A stretch of 64,000 nt of DNA from an uncultured Tolumonas sp. Its GTDB lineage: Bacteria; Pseudomonadota; Gammaproteobacteria; Enterobacterales; Aeromonadaceae. The translations under genes were made by a program, and so were the position numbers. The notes beneath the pieces are model-generated. The model did no database searches. It saw only the letters and a list, made by a program, of their open reading frames with translations, and was not told the DNA's origin. This document shows, one piece after another, positions 54,534-62,879 of the stretch. The stretch's first letter is position 1, and every line of letters starts with the position of its first letter. The stretch is taken from positions 88,612 through 152,611 of the forward strand of contig NZ_OY781390.1 of the NCBI RefSeq assembly GCF_963676665.1, given 5' to 3'.

Positions 54534-54893
54534 ATGATCAACAAAGAAATCGTGTTCCGCTACATAGTCACTGAATATGACATTAACCCCGATTTCCCCT
54601 GGATGAAATACCCCGAATATGCGGTATTTAGACACGAGAACAATCGTAAATGGTTCTGTCTCGCTATGACGGTTCCACGAACAAAGCTTGGCCTTAAAGG
54701 CGATGAGGTGGTTGAAATTATCAATATCAAATGCCCACCTGAAATCATAGGAAGTTTGAGATCATCTGCCGGATTCTTACCTGCTTACCATATGAATAAA
54801 GAACATTGGGTTACGATCCTCCTTGATGGCACGGTATCTAAGGCGGATGTTTTGTTTTTCTTAAATCAAAGCTACTGCTTAACTAAGTGTTAA
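54534..54893 (+). CDS. MmcQ/YjbR family protein
   Basis: The 119-residue protein has YjbR hallmarks: PDFPWMKYPEYAVFRHENNRKWFCLAMTV, INIKCPPEIIGSLRSSAGFLPAYHMNKEHWVTILLDGTVS and a late FFLNQSY. It has the CyaY-like/double-wing DNA-binding-type fold; function is not established. The gene is monocistronic. Confidence 0.88.
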   Translation: MINKEIVFRYIVTEYDINPDFPWMKYPEYAVFRHENNRKWFCLAMTVPRTKLGLKGDEVVEIINIKCPPEIIGSLRSSAGFLPAYHMNKEHWVTILLDGTVSKADVLFFLNQSYCLTKC

Positions 54894-54971
54894 ATACTGA
54901 ATGTTGAAGGATCATATCCAAATATTTGTAGAGATCTGACCATTGCAATAGCGGGCACTTTGTATCATTAC

Positions 54972-54998
54972 AAAAATTAGGGTTGCTGTTGCAACCCT
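54972..54998 (-). terminator. Rho-independent terminator of the OYE gene
   Basis: Read on the minus strand, AGGGTTGC and GCAACCCT form an 8-bp stem with a 4-base loop, followed by TAATTTTTG. It lies 77 bases after the stop of the OYE gene. Confidence 0.7.
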
Positions 54999-55074
54999 GT
55001 GCCAGAACCAGGCATTACAAACAATACAGCTAGTGAGAAAATTGTGTTACAGTTAATTTTGCTAGAATGCAGCC

Positions 55075-56193
55075 TTAAACCAGCTCGGCAAGTGATGCCG
55101 GATTAAACCCGTTTAACGCTGAGTAATTACCATTTTCTACTTTTGTTACCCAATCTGGATCACTTAGCAGGGCACGACCCACAGCGATGAGATCAAACTC
55201 TTCGCGCTCCATGCGCTCAATGAGTCGCTCCAGGCTCGCAGGAGCTGAGCCCTTTCCGGCAAAAGCATTAGTAACATCGTTATCCAGGCCAACCGAACCC
55301 ACGCTAATTGTCGTGGCGCCAGTCACTTTTTTCGCCCAACCCGCACAGTTCAGGCCATTTTCACCGTCAATCTCAGGAAATTCAGGTTCCCAGAACCGAC
55401 GCTGCGAGCAGTGCAGGATATCGACGCCAGCCTCAACCAGCGGCAATAGCCAGTCTTCCATCACCGCCGGGGTTTCGGCAATTCGGACTCCGTAGTCCTG
55501 CTGCTTCCATTGGCTAACGCGCATGATAATCGGAAAATCAGGACCGACTGCATGACGAACAGCGGAGACAATCTCACTGGCAAAGCGCGTACGCTCTTTG
55601 ATTGTAGGGCCACCATAGCGATCGGTACGCAGATTAGTACCTGCCCAGAAGAACTGGTCGATCAGAAATCCATGCGCGCCATGTATTTCGACCGTGTCGA
55701 AGCCGAGACGTTTGGCATCTGTTGCTGCCTTTACGAACGCCGAAATTGTATCTGCAATATCTTCTTCACTCATGGCAACGCCGCGTGGGTCTCCGGGCGC
55801 ATCAAAACCTGACGGGCTTTCAATAGGTGCATCTGGTTCCCAGCCGTTTATGTAACGCGCTGCACCTGTATGCCAGATCTGCGGTGCCATGCGGCCGCCC
55901 GCATCGTGTACAGCATCAACCACATTTTTCCAGCCAGCCAGTGCAGCTTCCCCGTGGAAAAAAGGGATACCGGAATCGTTGCGTGACGCCGGGCGATCAA
56001 CAACGGTGCCCTCCGAAAGGATCAGACCAACACCTCCCTCTGCACGACGTCGGTAATAGGCTGTATTTGCTTCTCCTGGTATACCATCCGGTGCAAAAAG
56101 CCGCGTCATAGGTGCCATAACGATCCGGTTTTTGAGCTCAAGAGAACGGACGGAAAAAGGACTAAACAGGATGCTAGATTTATTTTGAGACAT
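55075..56193 (-). CDS. Old yellow enzyme family NADH:flavin oxidoreductase
   Basis: The 372-residue FMN protein begins LFSPFSVRSLELKNRIVMAPMTR and has GGVGLILSEGT, APQIWHTGA, GFDTVEIHGAHGFLIDQFFW and a C-terminal DLIAVGRALLSDPDWV. It is closest to NemA-like ene reductases that reduce alpha/beta-unsaturated carbonyls or quinones. I take the ATG at 56193 with GGAG nine bases upstream; 56208 is an alternative. An HxlR-type gene is divergent and likely regulates it. Confidence 0.92.
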   Translation of the reverse strand: MSQNKSSILFSPFSVRSLELKNRIVMAPMTRLFAPDGIPGEANTAYYRRRAEGGVGLILSEGTVVDRPASRNDSGIPFFHGEAALAGWKNVVDAVHDAGGRMAPQIWHTGAARYINGWEPDAPIESPSGFDAPGDPRGVAMSEEDIADTISAFVKAATDAKRLGFDTVEIHGAHGFLIDQFFWAGTNLRTDRYGGPTIKERTRFASEIVSAVRHAVGPDFPIIMRVSQWKQQDYGVRIAETPAVMEDWLLPLVEAGVDILHCSQRRFWEPEFPEIDGENGLNCAGWAKKVTGATTISVGSVGLDNDVTNAFAGKGSAPASLERLIERMEREEFDLIAVGRALLSDPDWVTKVENGNYSALNGFNPASLAELV

Positions 56194-56296
56194 GTTAATC
56201 GACTCCATTGTGTTGGGAGTCCTATTAGGTATATTTTATAGACCTGATGTCAATTAGGCACCTTAAGTAGCCCTGGTATATCGAAGGAAACCTCCT

Positions 56297-56671
56297 ATGC
56301 TAACTTTACACCCGCAGTGCTTCTCTTCCGATTGCCCTAGTCGGGCACTGTTTGATCAAATTGCAGATAAATGGTCAATGATGGTTCTGACTGTACTGAA
56401 TGATGAACCACAGCGATATAACGCCATTAAACGGCGACTTGAGGGCGTGACTCAGAAGGCCCTGACGCAGTGCCTGCGGAGGCTCGAACGCAATGGGCTG
56501 GTGTCGCGACAGATCCTTTCCTTCTCACCAGTGGCAGTGCAATACGAAATCACACCACTTGGCCGGACCTTACAGCAACCGTTTCGTGCACTACACCAAT
56601 GGACGCTCGATAAATTGCCTGAAGTCGAAGCAGCCAGACGGGAGTTTGATGAGGCTGCTGAAATGAAATGA
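56297..56671 (+). CDS. HxlR-family regulator
   Basis: The 124-residue winged-helix protein has SRALFDQIADKWSMMVLTVLNDEPQRYNAIKRRLEGVTQKALTQCLRRLERNGLVSRQILSFSPVAVQYEITPLG. Two cysteines near the start (C8, C13) fit the QorR/YodB type, which sense electrophiles or quinones by thiol modification. Divergent placement suggests it represses the OYE gene. Confidence 0.9.
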   Translation: MLTLHPQCFSSDCPSRALFDQIADKWSMMVLTVLNDEPQRYNAIKRRLEGVTQKALTQCLRRLERNGLVSRQILSFSPVAVQYEITPLGRTLQQPFRALHQWTLDKLPEVEAARREFDEAAEMK

Positions 56672-56687
56672 GAAAAAGAGGGCAATC

Positions 56688-56710
56688 AGATTTGTTGTTT
56701 AAACAAATCT
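56688..56710. terminator. Hairpin between convergent regulator genes
   Basis: AGATTTGTT and AACAAATCT are separated by five bases, 17 bases after the HxlR stop and before the end of the TetR gene. The AT-rich stem with internal T runs could end transcription on both sides. Confidence 0.45.
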
Positions 56711-56783
56711 CTGCCAACTGACGCGCTAGGAACATCTGATCTCAGACTCAGTTAAGTACGGGTCCTGATATTATTAATACTCA

Positions 56784-57398
56784 TCAGGTTCCACCATCAG
56801 GATCTGGATAGGTAATATCGCTTTTTGGCCAGGCCGACATTGAAATATCAACGAGCTTTGAAAGAGTCTGTCGGTTTGCTCCGGCTGAAGGCAGATTTAC
56901 AACCGACTGCAGAATTCCAAAGTAATACCAGGCTAGCAGATCCAGATCGACATCTTGTGCAATTTCACCCGTTTGCTGCCCCTTCTCCAGAATATTTAAC
57001 AATACCTGTCGCTGTTGGCAGATCCCCTCGTTCATCGTGATTTTCCCTGCGGCTGTAAGGTCTGCCTGCTCAGTGAGGCTGCGAGACAGCAGGCAACCTT
57101 TGGGGTGATCTGTTTCAGCACTATCAGGAAAAAATTCACGCAGCAATGCTTCAATCCTTACTCTGGATGACTCAGATTGAATCGAATTCATGCGTCTCAT
57201 GACGCGGTCCGTATACAGCCTGAGACACTCATTAAATAGTCCGTCCTTATCCCCAAATCGCTGATAAAGGCTGGACCGTGACAGTGCTGTTGCTTCTGTA
57301 AGGTCGCTGATGGAAGCATTTGCATACCCATGAATCCAGAAAACACCGATCGCTGCATTAAGCACGGCATTTTCATCATATTGCGGCTTACCACTCAT
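56784..57398 (-). CDS. TetR-family repressor
   Basis: From ATG 57398 (GGAG six bases upstream) the protein has 204 residues: AAIGVFWIHGYANASISDLTEATALSRSSLYQRFGDKDGLFNECLRLY, then HPKGCLLSRSLTEQADLT. This is the AcuR/ComR-like TetR group. An open frame runs further upstream, but through the operator repeats, so the later start is right. It is divergent from the NmrA-like gene. Confidence 0.9.
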   Translation of the reverse strand: MSGKPQYDENAVLNAAIGVFWIHGYANASISDLTEATALSRSSLYQRFGDKDGLFNECLRLYTDRVMRRMNSIQSESSRVRIEALLREFFPDSAETDHPKGCLLSRSLTEQADLTAAGKITMNEGICQQRQVLLNILEKGQQTGEIAQDVDLDLLAWYYFGILQSVVNLPSAGANRQTLSKLVDISMSAWPKSDITYPDPDGGT

Positions 57399-57417
57399 AA
57401 ATACTCCGTTGACAATT

Positions 57418-57456
57418 TGGAATGATCGTTCCAGTATAAATGGACTGATCGTTCCA
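57418..57456. promoter_or_regulatory. Tandem TetR operators
   Basis: Two 16-bp near-palindromes, TGGAATGATCGTTCCA (57418-57433) and TGGACTGATCGTTCCA (57441-57456), have centres 23 bases apart between the divergent tetR and NmrA-like genes. They are almost identical to each other and fill the promoter region, so the repressor probably controls both genes. Confidence 0.75.
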
Positions 57457-57476
57457 TCATATAATAAGGGTTCATC

Positions 57477-58358
57477 ATGCTTAATCAATTGAATACTACT
57501 GCACCTGAACTTCGCATCGCTGTTGCTGGTGCCACTGGTCGTGTCGGTTCACACTTAATCAATGCACTTGCATCAGATCCCGTCGAGGTTATTTCACTCA
57601 CTCGTCAGAAGGCCCCTAAAAATATTTCCGACAGGGTATCATCTGTTGTTGTCGATTTTGATAAGCCGTCAACGTTAGAAATGGGGCTTACGGGTGTCGA
57701 TAAACTTTTTATCTCCCATGGTACATCCCTTCAACAGGTGGCTAATGAGATAGCACTCATTGATGCAGCGGTAAAAACAGGCGTACGCCATATTGTTAAA
57801 CTTTCGGTGATGGGGCCAACGACGCTCGCCAATCCTTTTGCGTGGCATGCAGCGATAGAAGCTCATTTGGCCCAACAACCTGTGGCCTCAACCGTATTGA
57901 GACCGACGACTTTCATGGATGTACTCAAGCGTGCTGGCGGACATGTCGCTGCTGGAACCTGGGCGGGTGCTGCAGGTAAGGGACGTGTCAATCTGATTGA
58001 CACTCGGGATGTAGCCGATGCTGCACGTGTAGCGCTACTTGAAAAAGTAGCCGATAACTCCCAGCGTGCTTATCACCTTACAGGTCCACGTAACTGGACA
58101 ATGCATGAGGTTGCAGAGAAATTATCCGATCTTTTAGGTCGTACGGTCACCTATATGGACCGCTCCCCCGAGGAACAGCGTGCTGCGTTACTGGCTGAAG
58201 GCCTGCCTTCATTCGTTGCAGAACTGCTGGTTGGACTGGATCAAATATTCAACCATTCAGTCCTGACAGAGCGAACCCTGACGGTCGAGGAACTAACTGG
58301 GTCAGCTCCGCGCGAACTTTCTGATTGGCTTAAGGAAAATATTGAGTTTTTCAGATAA
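57477..58358 (+). CDS. NmrA-like NAD(P)-binding protein
   Basis: The 293-residue atypical SDR has AVAGATGRVGSHLINALASDP at the start, FISHGTSLQQVANEIALIDAAVKTGVRHIVKLSVMG, STVLRPTTFMDVL and NLIDTRDVADAARVAL. It resembles QorB-type quinone reductases and NmrA sensors. The neighbouring OYE and HxlR genes support an electrophile/quinone theme. Regulation by the divergent TetR protein is likely. Confidence 0.9.
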   Translation: MLNQLNTTAPELRIAVAGATGRVGSHLINALASDPVEVISLTRQKAPKNISDRVSSVVVDFDKPSTLEMGLTGVDKLFISHGTSLQQVANEIALIDAAVKTGVRHIVKLSVMGPTTLANPFAWHAAIEAHLAQQPVASTVLRPTTFMDVLKRAGGHVAAGTWAGAAGKGRVNLIDTRDVADAARVALLEKVADNSQRAYHLTGPRNWTMHEVAEKLSDLLGRTVTYMDRSPEEQRAALLAEGLPSFVAELLVGLDQIFNHSVLTERTLTVEELTGSAPRELSDWLKENIEFFR

Positions 58359-58509
58359 AAAGACAAGAGCATGTTTCATGCAACAGATGTTTTTGCGTAA
58401 CGTGTTCAAACGAACGAATTAAGTTGTACTTCACGTCAGTTACCCAGTTGAATATGGGCTGCAGAGGGCTCATGCGTTGGAGAAGCGCCTGAACCCTCTG
58501 TACCGGGTG

Positions 58510-59373
58510 TTACGAAGGTTTTGCTGCGTTAGCGGCAGCCCACAGGGAGCCGGGATTAACCCGATCCGGGTAAAGCTCCAGCATTTTGTCATAGAGGTCG
58601 CGCGCACTCGCCGCCGATTGCAACGATTTGTTGAAATCGAGGATGTATTTCCGGGTTTCCTCGATGTGTCGCGGGTCGCTATCGGGATCGAGTACACCGT
58701 GTCCAGCGACTACCGCACGGGGATGCAGCGATTCGACCTTGTCGAGTGCCGCGAGCCATTCTTCACGGGCTGCCGCATCACATTCCGCCAGATAGGGGTG
58801 CGTGTTGTTATAGACACAGTCGCCTGAGACAACGAGATCAATCGAAGGAACATGAAGACAAGTCGTGCTGACTGTATCGGTGTGTCCAAGTTGCACAACC
58901 ACCAATTTTCGCCCTTCGAGTTCCAGCTCGTTGCCCTCCAGAACATCGGGGATGACGAGTTCTTTTGGAATCAGGCCGGGAAACCGCGTTTCCCAGAAGG
59001 TCTTGATAAAATCGGGATCGACCTGCTTGCGGATCCCTTCGACGACCGCAGGGCTGGCGACCGCCTTGGCATTCGGGAACCGGTCAAGCAACAGCTTTAG
59101 GCCGAAGAAATGGTCCCCGTGGGCATGCGTCACATAGATCGTGGTGAGATTCTTGCCACTCTCGGCAACCCATTCCACCAGTTCCTTCGACTGTTCCTCA
59201 GAGAGAAAGGTGTCGACGAGAATTGCATCCCGCTCACCATAAATCAGGGTCACCGTACTGGTCACCCAGGCCAGAGCCTCTTTCCCCAGTGGAAGTCCCT
59301 GGGTTGAACTTCCGCGTTTCTTGGTCAGCAGCTTCCATTCCAGAGGAGCGTAGGCGATGTTTGTCGAGGTCAT
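58510..59373 (-). CDS. MBL-fold hydrolase
   Basis: The 287-residue protein has VTHAHGDHFFG (HxHxDH), a later LGHTDTVSTT, VVSGDCVYNNTHPYL and VVAGHG, giving the full metal-ligand set. It is cytoplasmic, without a signal peptide. The subgroup hydrolyses esters, lactones or thioesters; the substrate is unknown. It is the 3'-most gene of a seven-gene minus-strand run with raised GC. Confidence 0.85.
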   Translation of the reverse strand: MTSTNIAYAPLEWKLLTKKRGSSTQGLPLGKEALAWVTSTVTLIYGERDAILVDTFLSEEQSKELVEWVAESGKNLTTIYVTHAHGDHFFGLKLLLDRFPNAKAVASPAVVEGIRKQVDPDFIKTFWETRFPGLIPKELVIPDVLEGNELELEGRKLVVVQLGHTDTVSTTCLHVPSIDLVVSGDCVYNNTHPYLAECDAAAREEWLAALDKVESLHPRAVVAGHGVLDPDSDPRHIEETRKYILDFNKSLQSAASARDLYDKMLELYPDRVNPGSLWAAANAAKPS

Positions 59374-59385
59374 GATCTTTCCTTC

Positions 59386-59799
59386 TTACTTGTTTACCCA
59401 AGGCATAGAGAGGTCGATATCAGAGACCAGCTTGCCACCGCCGAAGCTCATGTTCTCCAAGGAAATGGCATACATCATCAGGCTGACATCGTCCTGGCTG
59501 ACGCCAACTTTTTCTACTGCGTATCGGGTGACCAACTCCGCGAGCTTGCGTTTCTGCTCCACCGTCCTGCTCGTGCCGAATGTCACCGATATGAGCATGC
59601 GTTTGTCGGATCTCTTCAAGTTGGGAAAGGTCGGATGGATGAAGAATTCATCGTCCTTGTGCTCACTGATGATGACGAAACGGTCATCCATAGGCGAATT
59701 CATGGCTTCATGAAGCGCGAGATTCAAGGCATCCGCCAGAGCCCGCTTCTCTTCGCTGGAGAACTTTTGAGCCGGAACGTGGGCGTGAAATATTGGCAT
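59386..59799 (-). CDS. Tautomerase family protein
   Basis: The 137-residue protein starts MPIFHAHVPA with the catalytic Pro after Met. It has RALADALNLALHEAMNSPMDDRFVIISEH and ISVTFGTSRTVEQKRKLAELVTRYAVEKVGVSQDDV, typical of double-length 4-oxalocrotonate-tautomerase-like proteins. It lies 12 bases from the MBL gene. A role in breakdown of unsaturated acids would fit the neighbours. Confidence 0.88.
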   Translation of the reverse strand: MPIFHAHVPAQKFSSEEKRALADALNLALHEAMNSPMDDRFVIISEHKDDEFFIHPTFPNLKRSDKRMLISVTFGTSRTVEQKRKLAELVTRYAVEKVGVSQDDVSLMMYAISLENMSFGGGKLVSDIDLSMPWVNK

Positions 59800-59822
59800 G
59801 TGTGTTTCCTCGGTTGTGTTGT

Positions 59823-60698
59823 TCAGGCTAGGTGTTCATTGAACCAGTCCAGTGCGGCGGTACTGGATTGATCGAATCTGGCAATGTATGGATCGAAGTG
59901 GCTGCCGGGGATCGTCACGAGGCGCTTCGGCTCAAGGGCGCGCTCGTAGGCGGCTAGTTCGAGATCGGTCAGCGTGATCGTGTCTTGCAGCGCGACGATC
60001 ATCATCAGCGGTGTGGGAGACACGCGCGCAATCCACGCGCCGGGTTCGTACATGCGCGCGGCGCGCGTCGAGCGCACCGTGACGCTGTTCTCCCAGGCGC
60101 CGTCGGGCACGGGCTGCAGATAGAACTCGATGGCGTCCTTGGCGCGGTACGAAGCGGGGATGGCCGGATCGGCGCTGACGATCGTCTGTCGGCGCGGTGG
60201 CTCGCCAAGTGCTTGCGCGCGCTCGTCCGCTGCGAAGGCATCGGGCGGAATTCGACGTAGTCCTTGCTCGAAGCCGCTGATCGTCGGTACCTGCGCGACG
60301 ACCGCGCGCAAACGGCGTTCAGTTGCGCCAAGCACGAGCGCGTGGCCGCCGGCATAGCTCGTGCCCCACAAGCCGATGCGCTTCGCATCGACGACCTCTT
60401 GGTGTTCGAGGAAACTGATCGCGCGCCGCCAATCGGCGATCTGACGCCATGGGTCGATATCCTGGCGCGGCGTACCATCGCTGGCGCCGAAGTTGCGGTG
60501 ATCGTGCAGGAGGACAACAAAACCGTTGGAGGCGAATTTCTCGGCGAATCGCTCGAGGCCTTGCTCCTTCACGCCGGCATAGCCATGCGCCATGGTGATT
60601 GCGGGGTAGGGGCCGGTGCCGCCGGTGGGCACATAGAGCCAGCCGCGAAGTGTGACACCGCCCTCGGCTTCGAATGCGATATCGGTACGTTGAAACAT
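59823..60698 (-). CDS. Alpha/beta hydrolase (DLH/X-Pro-peptidase-like)
   Basis: The 291-residue hydrolase has oxyanion region MAHGYAGVKEQGLERFAEKF, HDHRNFGASDG, nucleophile Ser in LWGTSYAGGHALVLG, an acid in ALQDTITL and a late His in PGSHFDPY. It resembles hydrolases annotated as thermostable esterases or dienelactone-hydrolase relatives. Very high GC at third codon positions separates it from genes outside this block and suggests transfer. Confidence 0.88.
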   Translation of the reverse strand: MFQRTDIAFEAEGGVTLRGWLYVPTGGTGPYPAITMAHGYAGVKEQGLERFAEKFASNGFVVLLHDHRNFGASDGTPRQDIDPWRQIADWRRAISFLEHQEVVDAKRIGLWGTSYAGGHALVLGATERRLRAVVAQVPTISGFEQGLRRIPPDAFAADERAQALGEPPRRQTIVSADPAIPASYRAKDAIEFYLQPVPDGAWENSVTVRSTRAARMYEPGAWIARVSPTPLMMIVALQDTITLTDLELAAYERALEPKRLVTIPGSHFDPYIARFDQSSTAALDWFNEHLA

Positions 60699-60775
60699 GA
60701 GAGTTCTCCTTGCAGAAAAATATCAGGCGGCGCTGTAAAAGTGACTGGCATCGACTTTTCTCGACGCCAAGTCAA

Positions 60776-61393
60776 TCAACCTGGTCGCTCAAGCGTGAAA
60801 AGCTGCTCCGCGCCGATTTCGAAGTAGTCGGCTGGCCCACCGCCGCGCAGGATCGGGCGTGCTTGCGCAGTTTGGTATACGCCGTCCTTGATCAGCTTCC
60901 GGTCAATGTGGATCGCTACTGCTTCGCCCAACACCAGCCACGCCGGGAGCGCCGCGCGGCCTTGCGCCTCAAGCTGCACGATTTGGGTGACCACGCATTC
61001 GAACTGTACCGGGCTAGCCGCAACACGCGATGGACGCACCTTGGCAGAGGGCAGTGTCTCCAGCTTGGCCAATTCGAACTCATCGACGTGCGCTGGTACC
61101 ATCGCCGCGGAGGCGTTCATCATCTGAACGAGCTCTCGCGTCACCAGATTCCATACAAACTCACCAGTGTCACGAGCATTTGCGAGTGAGTCTTTTTCAC
61201 CAAGTGAGCAAAAGCCGATGATCGGTGGCCTGTAGCTGAACAGGTTGAAGAAGCTGTAGGGCGCAAGGTTGCGCACGCCGTCGTTAGAGACTGTGCTGAT
61301 CCAGCCGATCGGTCGCGGAGCGACGATGGCGTTGAGTGGATCGTGACGCAGGGAATGCCCATGCATCGGTTCGTAGAAATGCCAGTTGGTCAT
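60776..61393 (-). CDS. Flavin reductase-like FMN-binding protein
   Basis: The 205-residue split-barrel protein has LNAIVAPRPIGWISTVSNDGVRNLAPYSFFNLFSYRPPIIGF, EFVWNLVTRELVQMMNASAA and LVLGEAVAIHID. The family includes flavin reductases that feed monooxygenases and related FMN-binding proteins. Its ATG overlaps a TGA that ends an upstream coding remnant. High GC content matches the hydrolase next to it. Confidence 0.87.
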   Translation of the reverse strand: MTNWHFYEPMHGHSLRHDPLNAIVAPRPIGWISTVSNDGVRNLAPYSFFNLFSYRPPIIGFCSLGEKDSLANARDTGEFVWNLVTRELVQMMNASAAMVPAHVDEFELAKLETLPSAKVRPSRVAASPVQFECVVTQIVQLEAQGRAALPAWLVLGEAVAIHIDRKLIKDGVYQTAQARPILRGGGPADYFEIGAEQLFTLERPG

Positions 61394-61503
61394 AGCTTTA
61401 CCTCTTTTGGGACGAGCGCAAAGAATGCAGCCTCCAAAGCCTCCGGCTTGGTGCGCGTCCGCAACGCCAGGGCCGGAGTGGTGATACAGTTGGCTGTTTT
61501 CCC
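61390..61503 (-). pseudogene. C-terminal remnant of an unidentified gene
   Basis: After the TAA of the NTF2-like gene the same frame stays open for about 37 codons, ending ITTPALALRTRTKPEALEA and LVPKEVKL, then a TGA that overlaps the flavin reductase ATG. Third positions are strongly G/C and the ATGA coupling is typical of a true gene end. There is no start. I infer the tail of a gene lost by deletion; the family is not recognised. Confidence 0.35.
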
Positions 61504-61506
61504 TGC

Positions 61507-61918
61507 TTAAATAAAGAAGTCCTGACCGAAAGTTCCTTCGAGCCGCGCCTTGAGGCCAGATGAGAATTCACGGACGACAGGGAACGGGCTCTGGAAAAGC
61601 TTGATGTTGTTGATAAGGCCAGACTCATTCCGAGTGAGTATGGTGATGCCGGCGAGCGGTTTGCCAGCGTGGACGGCATCCCACTCAAGGTAAGTCTTCG
61701 TACCGTCAACCGTTTCTGCAGTGAACGAAAATTGTTCGTACATCGTACTTGTCGCGGTAAAGAACGCCCCGATGAGTGTCGGGCCGACTACAACCTTGCT
61801 GAGGGCTGAGGTCTGAAGGCTGGCGTCAGCGTGTGAACGACTTCGCGAAGTCGCTCGTTCCTTTCTTCATAACGATTTGCATCCATGCCGTTCCCAGCGC
61901 ATTGGTGTTAGTAGTCAT
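61507..61918 (-). pseudogene. NTF2-like (SnoaL-type) protein with frameshift
   Basis: The ATG at 61918 (AGGAG upstream) opens MTTNTNALGTAWMQIVMKK and stops at a TGA after FAKSFTR. In the next frame the protein continues ALSKVVVGPTLIGAFFTAT, TSTMYEQFSFTAETVDG, TKTYLEWDAV and on to the natural end. One base too many near 61825-61845 explains the break. Repaired, it gives a single-domain NTF2-like fold of about 136 residues. Such proteins are often small isomerases or hydrolases in degradation clusters. Confidence 0.7.
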
Positions 61919-61979
61919 TACAATCTCCTAGTTTAGTGTCAGTAGTTGTTTCAATAATTCCCATCGCATGTCTGCGACT

Positions 61980-62871
61980 TCACTTCTCAAGGTGCCCGAT
62001 GAGAAACTCGCCGGCTCTCTGCAGCGCGTCGTGGGCCTGAGGCAAAGAGGCTGTCTGAATGTGCCAGACGTGCAGCATCTCCGGCCAGACCTCAAGGTGC
62101 GACTCACCCCCAGCCGCGCGTACCTTTCGGTCAATTTCAAGCGCGTCGTCGAGAAGTACTTCGCTGCCAACATGGATGAGCAGTGGCGGAAAACCGTGCA
62201 TGTCGGCGAACAGGGGCGAGATGCGCGGATCTTTCAAATCATGGTTGCCCGCGTAAGGCCTCGACCATCTCTCGCATCGCATTTACGTTGACCATTGGGT
62301 CGCGGTCGGCCAACTGCGTTAACGAGGGCAGTGTCAGCGTTAAATTTGCCCATGGGCTAAGGAGTAGCGCTGCTCGCGCGTCCTTGTGGCCCTTCGAGGA
62401 TGCGTAGGCAAGGACGTTGAGAGCCATGCCACCGCCACTGGAATCTCCGGTCACGGCGAACGGCTTGCCAAGCGCCCGCACTGCTTCGTAGCCGCGGATG
62501 GACTCGTCGTAGGACGTCGGGAATGGGTGCTCGGGTGCCCAGGAATGGTCCAGGACGATGACCTGGGACTTTGCCGCCCGAGACAGCTCTCCGAGCATGC
62601 CAAGATGCGAGGCAGGAGAGCCCGCCACCCAGCCACCACCGTGTAAATGGTAGATGACTCGGTCTTTGGACGCGCCGGGCGCCGTAATCGCCACCGCGGC
62701 GACGCCGCCGAGCTCGGTCGGCTCGACGGTTAGGTCAGCCGCCGGCGGGTTTGCTTGTGAAATTGCCTCCATGCCGACGCGGAGGGTCTCGATGGTCTGT
62801 ACGGGATGCGCAATGTTGAAGGCGAACATCGCATCGCGGAGTTTGCGGACGGAAGATGAATCGTAAGTCAT
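61980..62871 (-). pseudogene. HSL-family alpha/beta esterase with frameshift
   Basis: The first part (to about 62256) has the oxyanion motif YHLHGGGWVAGSP and nucleophile motif VTGDSSGGGMALNVLAY. Then the frame breaks after REMVEAL. The next frame continues YAGNHDLKDPRISPLFADMHGFPPLLIHVGSEVLLDDALE with the catalytic Asp region and His in MLHVWH. Dropping one base at the AA at 62255-62256 gives one esterase of about 296 residues. Hormone-sensitive-lipase-type enzymes cleave short acyl esters. Confidence 0.8.
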
Positions 62872-62879
62872 GGTTTACC

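Noticed and set aside
60264..61189. Plus-strand frames of 187 and 159 codons
   Set aside because: They are antisense to the alpha/beta hydrolase and flavin reductase genes in very GC-rich DNA; no domain pattern is seen.
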